This document shows, one piece after another, positions 16,971 through 24,057 of a DNA stretch of 64,000 nucleotides. The stretch's first letter is position 1, and each line of letters opens with the position of its first letter. Origin of the DNA: Hymenobacter crusticola (lineage in GTDB: Bacteria; Bacteroidota; Bacteroidia; Cytophagales; Hymenobacteraceae); the NCBI RefSeq assembly GCF_002154225.1, contig NZ_MTSE01000001.1, positions 744,001-808,000 of the forward strand, read 5' to 3'. The notes under the pieces were generated by a model that worked only from the letters and a program-made list of their open reading frames with translations, searched no databases and was not told the DNA's origin. A program made the position numbers and the translations under genes.

Positions 16971-17084
16971 TCAACTAAAAAACGCGAAAAGCAGCGCGGT
17001 AAAGACGATGAAGGCTAGGTACATCAAGCCGTCGGAGAGGATGTACTGCTGGTATTGCTGGTAAAACGTGCGAAGCTTTTTCAT
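16971..17084 (-). CDS. 37-residue single-pass membrane protein
   Basis: A very short frame opposite recJ: it starts MKKLRTFYQQYQQY and continues ILSDGLMYLAFIVFTALLFAFFS before a TGA stop. A basic and aromatic amphipathic N-terminus followed by one 18-20-residue hydrophobic helix ending at the C-terminus is the usual shape of a tail-anchored bacterial microprotein. The opposing plus-strand frame in the same place (16882-17064) has poor composition. I recognise no family. It is convergent with the TPR gene and divergent from recJ. The coding reading is likely but rests on composition and topology only. Confidence 0.55.
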   Translation of the reverse strand: MKKLRTFYQQYQQYILSDGLMYLAFIVFTALLFAFFS

Positions 17085-17170
17085 GGGAAGAGGCAAAACA
17101 AACGGCGCTCAAAAGTAGGGTTTTGCTGAGTAGTCGAGAGACTAGGAATGGCCTACTGCCGTTTTCTTCT

Positions 17171-17178
17171 TACTTTTG
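17171..17178 (+). promoter_or_regulatory. -7 promoter element of recJ
   Basis: TACTTTTG fits the Bacteroidota -7 consensus TAnnTTTG exactly. It lies 33 bases before the ATG at 17211, which places transcription initiation inside the longer possible reading frame and argues for the shorter RecJ start. No good TTTG -33 element is visible. Confidence 0.4.
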
Positions 17179-17210
17179 AAGATAACGCCCTGATTAAGTA
17201 CCAGCCCCGC

Positions 17211-18929
17211 ATGGAAAAACGATGGATACGCAAGCCCGCGCCCGACCCGACGCAGGTTCGGCATCTAGCCGATACATTGCGTATCAACGAAGCCATTATT
17301 TCGTTGCTGTGCCAACGCGGCGTATGCTCCTTTGAGGAAGCTAGGGCCTACTTCCGACCTAGCCTCGACGAGCTACCCGACCCTATGCTGATGCGCGATA
17401 TGGACCGCGCGGTAAGCCGTCTGGAGCGGGCCTTGCACAGCGGGGAGAAAGTACTCGTGTTTGGTGACTATGATGTGGATGGTACTACCTCGGTAGCACT
17501 CGTGTATGCTTACTTGTGCCCATTCTTCGGGGCCGAGCGCATCGACTACTACATTCCCGACCGATACCAGGAAGGCTACGGTGTTTCAGAGGCGGGCATT
17601 GAGTACGCCGTGGAGCATGGTTTTCAGTTGATTATCGCGCTCGACTGCGGGGTAAAGGCTGTGGAGAAAGTGGTGTATGCCAACGAGCGGGGAGTCGACT
17701 TTATCATCTGCGACCACCACTTGCCCGGCGAGGAAATTCCGGCTGCCGTTGCCGTGCTAGATCCCAAGCGTGCCGACTGCCCGTATCCGGATAAGAACTT
17801 ATCGGGCTGCGGCGTAGGCTTCAAGCTTATGCAGGCCTTCAGCCAAAGCCAAGGCTTCGATGAGGAGCCGCTGCACAACCTGCTCGATTTGCTGGTGGTG
17901 AGCATTGCGGCCGACATCGTGCCCATCTTCGGCGAAAACCGCATTCTAGCGTATCATGGCTTGCGCCTGCTCAACGACCAAAGCCGGCCGATGCGACCGG
18001 GCCTAGATGCCCTGCATGAGCTAGCAGGCCTGCACAATGGCACGCTGAACATTAGTAGTCTGGTATTTGGCTTTGCGCCCCGCATCAACGCGGCTGGCCG
18101 CATGGGCGACGCAAAACGCTCGGTAGCAATGCTGCTGGCGGCGACCAAAGAAGACGCCATTCAGAAAGCGGGCGTCGTCGACAAAACGAACACCGAACGG
18201 CGCGGCTTCGATACAAGCATCACCAAGGAAGCGCTGCAAATGATTGAAGACAGCATTGCGCTTCGTAATGCAAGCTCTACAGTGCTCTTCAAGCAGGACT
18301 GGCACAAAGGCGTAGTAGGCATCGTGGCTTCGCGCTGCATCGATAAGTACTACCGCCCTACCATCATTCTGACCGAAAGCAACGGCAAAGCTACTGGCTC
18401 GGCTCGTTCAGTTATCGGCTTCGATGTGCACGAGGCAATTGGCGAATGCGCCGACTTGCTCGATCAGTACGGCGGCCACATGTACGCCGCTGGCTTAACT
18501 ATGCCGGTGGAGAATGTACCGGCCTTCCAGGAAAGGTTTGAACGCATTGTGGCCGGTCGTATCCGGCCGGAACAGCTGATTCCACCCGTTGAAATCGACG
18601 GGGTCTTGCACTTAAGCGAAGTAACGAATAGCTTCTATCGGGTGCTTTGTCAGATGGAGCCTTTCGGCCCTGGCAACCCCAATCCAGTCTTTGAGTCGGG
18701 CTCGGTGTACGCCGTCCCAGATTCCGTACGGGTGGTAGGCAATTCGCACCTGAAGCTGGTTGTTACCCAAGACGGTCGCCATACGGTTGACGCCATTGGA
18801 TTTGGCCTAGCCGATTATTATGAGCCCATTGCCAAAGGATTCCCGTTCAGCATGTGCTACACCGTGGATATGAACGAGTACCGCGGCGTGAAGTCCCTGC
18901 AACTGCGGCTGAAAGATATTCGCTTGTAG
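17211..18929 (+). CDS. recJ: Single-stranded-DNA-specific exonuclease RecJ
   Basis: A 572-residue DHH-family 5'-3' exonuclease that degrades single-stranded DNA during recombination and mismatch repair. Conserved motifs: VFGDYDVDGTTSVALVYAYL (motif I, about residue 84), LIIALDCGV (motif II), FIICDHHLPGEEIP (DHH, about 167), LSGCGVGFKLMQAF (motif IV), and the C-terminal DHHA1 region HKGVVGIVASRCIDKYYRPTIILTESNGKATGSARSV, which ends the core. The OB-like C-terminus carries PFGPGNPNPVF. An in-frame ATG at 17148 would add 21 residues, but a promoter-like element lies within that stretch and the family normally starts close to KRWIRKPAPD, so 17211 is chosen. Confidence 0.95.
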   Translation: MEKRWIRKPAPDPTQVRHLADTLRINEAIISLLCQRGVCSFEEARAYFRPSLDELPDPMLMRDMDRAVSRLERALHSGEKVLVFGDYDVDGTTSVALVYAYLCPFFGAERIDYYIPDRYQEGYGVSEAGIEYAVEHGFQLIIALDCGVKAVEKVVYANERGVDFIICDHHLPGEEIPAAVAVLDPKRADCPYPDKNLSGCGVGFKLMQAFSQSQGFDEEPLHNLLDLLVVSIAADIVPIFGENRILAYHGLRLLNDQSRPMRPGLDALHELAGLHNGTLNISSLVFGFAPRINAAGRMGDAKRSVAMLLAATKEDAIQKAGVVDKTNTERRGFDTSITKEALQMIEDSIALRNASSTVLFKQDWHKGVVGIVASRCIDKYYRPTIILTESNGKATGSARSVIGFDVHEAIGECADLLDQYGGHMYAAGLTMPVENVPAFQERFERIVAGRIRPEQLIPPVEIDGVLHLSEVTNSFYRVLCQMEPFGPGNPNPVFESGSVYAVPDSVRVVGNSHLKLVVTQDGRHTVDAIGFGLADYYEPIAKGFPFSMCYTVDMNEYRGVKSLQLRLKDIRL

Positions 18930-18953
18930 AAGCGTAGCCAAGATGCTACTCAT

Positions 18954-18991
18954 GAGAAGGCCTAGGCTCCACGCGGAACCTATGCCTTCTC
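18954..18991 (+). terminator. Terminator-like hairpin after recJ
   Basis: GAGAAGGC (18954-18961) and GCCTTCTC (18984-18991) form the base of a hairpin whose upper part also pairs imperfectly (GGCTCC with GGAACC). No strong T-run follows. Confidence 0.5.
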
Positions 18992-19103
18992 GTTGGTGAT
19001 AGTAATAAAGTCACTCAAGCTAGGTTCCGGGCGACCTAGCGTACACTTAGAGCGTGTTTTATCTTTTACATCGCAAGCAAGTGTTTCCCAAAAATTTAGG
19101 CGC

Positions 19104-19622
19104 TTAGGGCTTAACTAGGCGGCTAGTTAATAAGTAGCTTTGTCCGTTCCACCACACGTAGTTTTTAGCGGCGTAAGAGCCACTAGAACGCCAGGTAGGA
19201 AAGGACACACTCGTGAGGGCAGGCGTTTGATAGTTCTGCACCTTGAGCCAAGTAAGCTCTCCATTGTTTCGCCGCTCTTGCAGCAGAACTTTTCCTTTGT
19301 CCGAATAAGCCGTGTAAAGCTCAAGGCGTGTTCCCCCGTAGCGGTAGATAATCGTATGCTTCCAAGCGAGGGTTGAACTACCTTTTGTGCCTGCACTCGG
19401 AACATAGTATCCTTTTACAATGATGCGATAAGCACCATTTCGAGGCGCTTTGGTGGGCGGCTGAGTGCTTTTCTGCTCAACTTGCTGCCGAACCTGCGTG
19501 GCTTGGTTGAAGAGCGAGTCGCGGGCGGCGGTAGCTCGAGTGGGGTCAGTTACCGTTTGGGCTGACAGGGTTAGGGGTAATATTAGTAGGGCATTGGGTA
19601 GCAATAGCTGCTTCAACAACAT
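19104..19622 (-). CDS. Secreted protein of unknown function
   Basis: A 172-residue protein with a signal peptide (LLLPNALLILPLTLSAQ, cleavage near residue 21). A Thr/Gln/Ala-rich helical linker follows (ARDSLFNQATQVRQQVEQKSTQ). The C-terminal ~110 residues are rich in Tyr, Trp and Thr and predicted beta (GAYRIIVKGYYVPSAGTKGSSTLAWKHTIIYRYGGTRLELYTAYSDKG ... WWNGQSYLLTSRLVKP). I recognise no family. It is followed upstream by a divergent-looking gap to the DoxX gene on the same strand (140 bases), so it is probably a separate unit. Confidence 0.6.
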   Translation of the reverse strand: MLLKQLLLPNALLILPLTLSAQTVTDPTRATAARDSLFNQATQVRQQVEQKSTQPPTKAPRNGAYRIIVKGYYVPSAGTKGSSTLAWKHTIIYRYGGTRLELYTAYSDKGKVLLQERRNNGELTWLKVQNYQTPALTSVSFPTWRSSGSYAAKNYVWWNGQSYLLTSRLVKP

Positions 19623-19762
19623 AAATAGAGCGAAGGGATGAAGTGAAAGAACAACCTAAAATAGCGCCGTCCTCAACACTTTCGCGTTGTCGTAACAGTA
19701 GCTTAACACCCGTAAAAGGCTCATTATCCTCCCCTGTTGCTTATCGCTATTCAAAGAGCTAG

Positions 19763-20176
19763 CTACCGCCTAGCTTGCAAGCGTTGGCGCCAGGAATCGA
19801 GGCTCCACTCGCCAGCGCCGGCTACTGCTAAAAACAGAAAAAGAAAGCAGTACAGCACCGCTAGCTCGCCTTGATTGACGATAGGTAGTGGGCCTTGTGG
19901 CGCATGGGCCATAAAGTAAGCCACTGCCATCAGCCCCGAGAGGATGAAGGCCACTGGCCGCGTAAACAGGCCAAAGATCAGTAGCAGCCCGCCGGCAAAT
20001 TCTAGGATGCCCGCCAGCCCCATTATCGAGAACAGCTGCACGGAACCGTGGCCACCGGGCGGAAAGTTGAACAGCTTCTGCATGCCATGCTGCATAAACA
20101 GGAAGCCCGCGGCAATGCGTAATACACTGAGCATGCGCGAAGTCCAGAGGTTGAAAACAGGAGATGTAGTCGCCAT
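19763..20176 (-). CDS. DoxX-family membrane protein
   Basis: A 137-residue inner-membrane protein with four hydrophobic helices. The family signature is clear: MLSVLRIAAGFLFMQHGMQKLFNFPPGGHG in the first helix-loop, FSIMGLAGILEFAGGLLLIFGLFTRPVAFILSGLMAVAYF, and a closing NQGELAVLYCFLFLFLAVAGAGEWSLD. DoxX proteins are small quinone-related or redox-associated membrane proteins; the exact reaction is unknown in most bacteria. The gene stands alone. Confidence 0.88.
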   Translation of the reverse strand: MATTSPVFNLWTSRMLSVLRIAAGFLFMQHGMQKLFNFPPGGHGSVQLFSIMGLAGILEFAGGLLLIFGLFTRPVAFILSGLMAVAYFMAHAPQGPLPIVNQGELAVLYCFLFLFLAVAGAGEWSLDSWRQRLQARR

Positions 20177-20530
20177 AGGAGAGAAGATGGGTGAGCTAGT
20201 TGTAACGTAGCTGCCGCTCCAACGTTTTCCGGAGCCTTCGACGCGGCGGCTAATTGGACCCCGAGCTAGGAAGACCTAGCTTTCCTACACGGGAGAACTG
20301 CCGTCAAAAGCATAGTGCCTGCTAGCTCACCAGTGGCAGCACGATAATCAGCAAAGCTGTACATAGAAAGGCGACTTTGCTAAGAATCGTCTGCAGCTGT
20401 GAATAAGCTAGGGACAGACGTACAAAACAGCCGTAGAACACGTTAGGAGATTGAACGTACCTAGCTTCCACTGGTCTGCCACACAAGCCTGCATCCAACT
20501 CCCTTTCCACCGCTTACCTTTACCGGCATA
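20177..20530. other. Intergenic stretch without a convincing gene
   Basis: 354 bases between the DoxX and lptB starts. A minus-strand frame (20322-20510) ends in a hydrophobic segment (LSKVAFLCTALLIIVLPLVS), but its N-terminal half looks random and it would cross the lptB promoter region. The stretch must contain the divergent promoters. No repeat or RNA gene seen. Confidence 0.45.
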
Positions 20531-21274
20531 ATGATTCTGAGAGCCGAACACCTGATCAAAAAATACAAAGCGCGCACCGTAGTCAACGACATGTCGGTGA
20601 CGGTGGAGCAGGGCGAAATCGTGGGGTTGCTGGGACCGAACGGAGCCGGCAAAACCACCTGCTTCTACATGATGGTGGGCATGGTGAAGCCCAATGCCGG
20701 TCGCATCTTCCTTGATAACGAGGAGGTTACTCGCCTACCTATTTATCAACGGGCGAAGCGCGGTGTGGGCTACCTCGCCCAAGAAGCCTCTGTATTTCGC
20801 GACCTGACCGTGGAGGAGAACATCTTGGCGGTGCTGCAAATGACCGATTTGCCTAAAAAGGCGCAACTCGACAAAGTGGAGGAGCTACTGCACGAGTTCA
20901 GCCTTACGCACGTGCGCAAGAACCTAGGTCGGGTGTTGAGCGGGGGCGAGCGGCGCCGCACCGAAATTGCCCGCGCCCTGGCCGTCGACCCCAAATTTGT
21001 GCTCTTGGATGAGCCCTTCGCCGGCGTTGACCCCATCGCTACGGAAGAAATTCAGGGCATTGTGGCCAAGCTCAAGCACAAAAACATCGGTATCCTCATC
21101 ACCGACCACGACGTAAACTCCACGCTCAGCATCGTCGATCGGGCCTATCTGCTGTTTGAAGGCAAGCTTCTGAAAGCCGGGACGGCCGAAGAGCTAGCCG
21201 CTGACGAAGTGGTGCGCCGCGTATACCTAGGAAAGAATTTCGAGCTAAAGCGAGCAAAACCAGCAATTAGTTAA
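20531..21274 (+). CDS. lptB: LPS export ABC transporter ATPase LptB
   Basis: A 247-residue ABC ATPase. Walker A is GPNGAGKTTCFYMMVG (about residues 35-50), the Q-loop region is GVGYLAQEASVFRDLTVEENI, the signature is LSGGERRRTEIARAL (about 135-149), Walker B is FVLLDEPFAGVDPIATEEIQ and the H-loop is ILITDHDVNSTLSIVDRAYLL. The combination of AQEASVFRDLTVEENI and EPFAGVDPIA identifies LptB within the branched-chain-type ATPases. With LptFG and LptC it extracts LPS from the inner membrane. It is followed 88 bases later by the GH3-type gene on the same strand. Confidence 0.95.
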   Translation: MILRAEHLIKKYKARTVVNDMSVTVEQGEIVGLLGPNGAGKTTCFYMMVGMVKPNAGRIFLDNEEVTRLPIYQRAKRGVGYLAQEASVFRDLTVEENILAVLQMTDLPKKAQLDKVEELLHEFSLTHVRKNLGRVLSGGERRRTEIARALAVDPKFVLLDEPFAGVDPIATEEIQGIVAKLKHKNIGILITDHDVNSTLSIVDRAYLLFEGKLLKAGTAEELAADEVVRRVYLGKNFELKRAKPAIS

Positions 21275-21362
21275 CATTGACCAACTGACCGTTATCCGAG
21301 CTGACCTAGGTGGTGAACAGCTGATAATGGGTCAATGGCAACGGATCAATGACAACGGATCA

Positions 21363-22880
21363 ATGATAAATGAAGTACTGAGCTGGGCCGCACAGCGGCG
21401 GTTGAGTGACATCGACCAGTTCCGTGACCACCCACATGAGGCGCAAGCGGCGGTACTGCGCTCGTTGCTGCATACGGCTCAGGCAACCGAGTGGGGACGG
21501 CGCTACGGCTACGCGGAAGGCTTAAGTGCCAGCGAGTTTGCTCAGCGCGTACCTTGTGCCACCTACGAAGAGCTGTATCCCCATATCGAGCGGGTGTTGC
21601 GCGGCGAGGCCGACGTGCTGTGGCCCGGCAAGGTGCAGTGGTTCTCCAAATCGTCGGGTACTACCAACGCCCGCAGCAAGTATATCCCCGTCACGCGGGA
21701 AGCGTTGCACGAGTGTCACTACCGCGCCGGGCGCGACATGACGGCCTTGGCCACGCACCTGTTTCCCGAGTCTCGTATTCTAAGTGGCAAAACGTTATCG
21801 TTGGGAGGTACGCACGGACCCAACCCCTTCCGTCCGCACGATGCCGACTCCCGTGCAGGCGACGTGTCGGCTCTTATTATGCAGAACCTGCCTGCATGGG
21901 CCGAGTTTATCCGCACGCCCCCGCTAGAGCTAGCACTGCTGGACGAGTGGGAGGAGAAAATTGAACGCATTGCCCGCCACGTGCTGCACGTGGATGTAAC
22001 CATCTTGGCCGGCGTACCCACGTGGATGATCGTGCTGCTGCGCCGCGTGACGGAGTTAGCCGGTGCCGAACACATCACGGAGGTGTGGCCTAATCTGCGC
22101 TTGTTTCTGCACGGAGCCGTGGCGTTCGGACCCTACCGGGAGCTGTTTCGGCAGCTTATCCCTGATGAGCGCATGCGCTACCTCGAAATCTACAATGCCT
22201 CAGAAGGCTATTTTGCCCTGCAAGATCAGCCCGAGTCGGAAGACCTGCTGCTGCTGGTCGACCACGGCGTGTATTACGAGTTCATCCCTGCCGATCAGTT
22301 CGACGCCGAGCACCCGCAGACGCTGACGCTAGCAGAAGTCGAGTTGAATAAGAAATACGCGTTGGTAATCAGCACCAATGCCGGGCTGTGGCGTTACAAA
22401 ATCGGCGATACCATCCGCTTCACGAGCCTAGCTCCCTACCGCATTCGCATTGCGGGCCGTACGAAACATTTTCTCAATGCCTTCGGTGAGGAAGTCGTGA
22501 TAGAAAATGCGGAGGCCGCCGTAGCTGCCGCGTGCCAAGCGACTCACACCACGGTGCGCGACTTTACCGCCGCGCCCATCTATTTCGAGGCTGCCGACCG
22601 CTCGCGGGGCGGCCACCAGTGGGTAGTGGAGTTCAACCAGCCGCCCCGCGACGCCGACGCGTTTACCACCGTACTCGATCAGACGTTGCGCCACCTCAAC
22701 TCCGACTATGACGCCAAGCGCCACCGCGACATCGCCCTGGCGCCGCCTTTACTTACGATAGCACCTACGGGTACCTTCGAGCGGTGGCTGGCGGGCAAAG
22801 GTAAGCTAGGCGGGCAGCACAAGGTGCCCCGGCTCAGCAATTCGCGCGAGCTGATGGATGAGCTACTGGGTATTATTTAA
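21363..22880 (+). CDS. GH3 auxin-responsive-promoter family protein (acyl-adenylate-forming)
   Basis: A 505-residue protein of the plant-GH3-like family, which in Bacteroidota is found as a single conserved gene of unknown substrate. Family hallmarks: VLRSLLHTAQATEWGRRYGYAEGLSASEFAQRVP near the start, the ATP-binding-type WFSKSSGTTNARSKYIPVT, LRLFLHGAVAFGPYR, YLEIYNASEGYFALQDQP (adenylation motif) and RYKIGDTIRFTSLAPYRIRIAGRTKHFLNAFGEEVV. Plant relatives conjugate amino acids to acyl hormones through an adenylate. An upstream ATG at 21327 adds 12 residues made from a short repeated word (CAACGGATCAATG) and is less likely than the ATG at 21363, which begins MINEVLSW. Possibly co-transcribed with lptB. 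Confidence 0.9.
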   Translation: MINEVLSWAAQRRLSDIDQFRDHPHEAQAAVLRSLLHTAQATEWGRRYGYAEGLSASEFAQRVPCATYEELYPHIERVLRGEADVLWPGKVQWFSKSSGTTNARSKYIPVTREALHECHYRAGRDMTALATHLFPESRILSGKTLSLGGTHGPNPFRPHDADSRAGDVSALIMQNLPAWAEFIRTPPLELALLDEWEEKIERIARHVLHVDVTILAGVPTWMIVLLRRVTELAGAEHITEVWPNLRLFLHGAVAFGPYRELFRQLIPDERMRYLEIYNASEGYFALQDQPESEDLLLLVDHGVYYEFIPADQFDAEHPQTLTLAEVELNKKYALVISTNAGLWRYKIGDTIRFTSLAPYRIRIAGRTKHFLNAFGEEVVIENAEAAVAAACQATHTTVRDFTAAPIYFEAADRSRGGHQWVVEFNQPPRDADAFTTVLDQTLRHLNSDYDAKRHRDIALAPPLLTIAPTGTFERWLAGKGKLGGQHKVPRLSNSRELMDELLGII

Positions 22881-23108
22881 GCGTCCTCCTTGTAGTACTT
22901 TCGAATGAGCTCCCACAGCGAATAGGCTAGCTTTCGAATTTCGACTAGTAACCGTTACGGTCTGACTATTCGAGATAAAACGGCAAAAAAGAGAAATTAT
23001 TGTGCGCATTTAGGAATGCTTTAGTTATCTGTATTATTGGATAATGCCGGGAACTCATAGGAAATTTATTTTGTGTATTTGGCGTCCTATTTGCCTGATA
23101 CCCACCCT

Positions 23109-23336
23109 ATGTCTGCACACCCATCTGCTTCAACCCGCCCCTACGTTTCCCGCCGGAAACGCCGTTCTGCCGCGCAGGATCCTTCTGCTGCGAGCAACAA
23201 GTTAACGTTTGGCCTTTTGGGCCTATTGGTTCTAGGCTTACTCGTGAGCTTAGGCATTATTGCGACGCATCTGGTGAGTCCGCCCACCCCCGATGTAGCG
23301 GACAGTGTTACCGTAACTGCGCCCGTTCAGCAATAG
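23109..23336 (+). CDS. Small membrane protein, unknown
   Basis: A 75-residue protein: a basic Ser/Arg-rich N-terminus (STRPYVSRRKRRSAAQDPSAASN), a single transmembrane helix (LTFGLLGLLVLGLLVSLGIIATHLV) and a short Pro/Val/Thr-rich outside tail. It looks like a signal-anchor membrane protein. An in-frame ATG at 23073 would add 12 residues lying in an AT-rich promoter-like region, so the ATG at 23109 is preferred. No family recognised. Confidence 0.55.
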   Translation: MSAHPSASTRPYVSRRKRRSAAQDPSAASNKLTFGLLGLLVLGLLVSLGIIATHLVSPPTPDVADSVTVTAPVQQ

Positions 23337-23360
23337 CTGTTTTACCACTTCCATTCATAA

Positions 23361-23413
23361 GCCGCCCAGCGCTTCCGCACTAGCAGACTAGATAGCGGTA
23401 CGTGCTGGGCGGT
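23361..23413 (+). terminator. Hairpin after the small membrane protein gene
   Basis: GCCGCCCAGC (23361-23370) pairs with GCTGGGCGGT (23404-23413) at nine of ten positions across a 33-base loop; TTCTCGTT follows. Confidence 0.5.
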
Positions 23414-23541
23414 TCTCGTTGACCCAGGTTGGTAGCCTCAACGTCTAGCACGTTTCGCGGTTTACAGAAAGCCACAAAGTTGATTTTCGTAACGCTGTCG
23501 GAAAGTTGAGAGCAGTGCCTCAACGGGTTATATTTACAAGC

Positions 23542-24042
23542 ATGAGCCGCTATGGATTCTATTTTGCTTTGCTGCTGTTGCTTGGCGCGTGCACTACCAT
23601 CAAGAACCACGGCCCAATTGGCTTTTGGTCGAAGCAGCGCTACGATCAGCAATTACGGCAGCACGGACCGTGGCCAGCGTATTACGATGCTACCGAACAA
23701 CGCTACCTAGCTCGCGGCCGCTACCGGCATGGGCGCTACGCGGGTCATTGGCGTTACTTTGGGCCAACTGGCGTATTGGAGCGCAGTGAGCGGTTTGCGC
23801 ATCATCCTTACGGCCTCATGACCGTTACAGAGTACCACCCAAACGGGCGTAAGTGGCGGCGCGGACAAGCGCGCATCGTCGATGAGGGCAAACAGATCCA
23901 CTTTTACTGGTTTGGCGAGTGGAAGGTCTACGACCCCGCCGGCCAATACCTAGGTATCGAGCACTACGACCGGGGCCTGCTGCGTGGCAAGCGCGTGTTG
24001 CCCTCCGATAGCGTGAAGATGGGCATGCGCTCGGCACATTGA
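23542..24042 (+). CDS. Lipoprotein with MORN-like repeats
   Basis: A 166-residue protein with a lipoprotein signal (YGFYFALLLLLGAC, lipobox Cys about residue 17). The mature part has repeated W-x-Y-x-P-x-G patterns (GRYAGHWRYFGPTGVLERSERF, TVTEYHPNGRKWRRGQARI, YWFGEWKVYDPAGQYLGIEHYDRG) typical of MORN or toxin-antitoxin-YwqK-like antitoxin-type repeats found in many Bacteroidota lipoproteins. Its function is unknown. An upstream in-frame start at 23506 exists, but the signal peptide fits the ATG at 23542. It ends 15 bases before the convergent GH16 gene. Confidence 0.75.
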   Translation: MSRYGFYFALLLLLGACTTIKNHGPIGFWSKQRYDQQLRQHGPWPAYYDATEQRYLARGRYRHGRYAGHWRYFGPTGVLERSERFAHHPYGLMTVTEYHPNGRKWRRGQARIVDEGKQIHFYWFGEWKVYDPAGQYLGIEHYDRGLLRGKRVLPSDSVKMGMRSAH

Positions 24043-24057
24043 GCAAGGTGCCTAGAC

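Noticed and set aside
16882..17064. A 60-residue plus-strand frame after the TPR gene
   Set aside because: Its composition is random-looking; the minus strand holds a much better membrane-protein frame at the same place.
20322..20510. A 62-residue minus-strand frame with a hydrophobic C-terminus
   Set aside because: The first half looks random and it would run through the lptB promoter region; the hydrophobic end alone is weak evidence.
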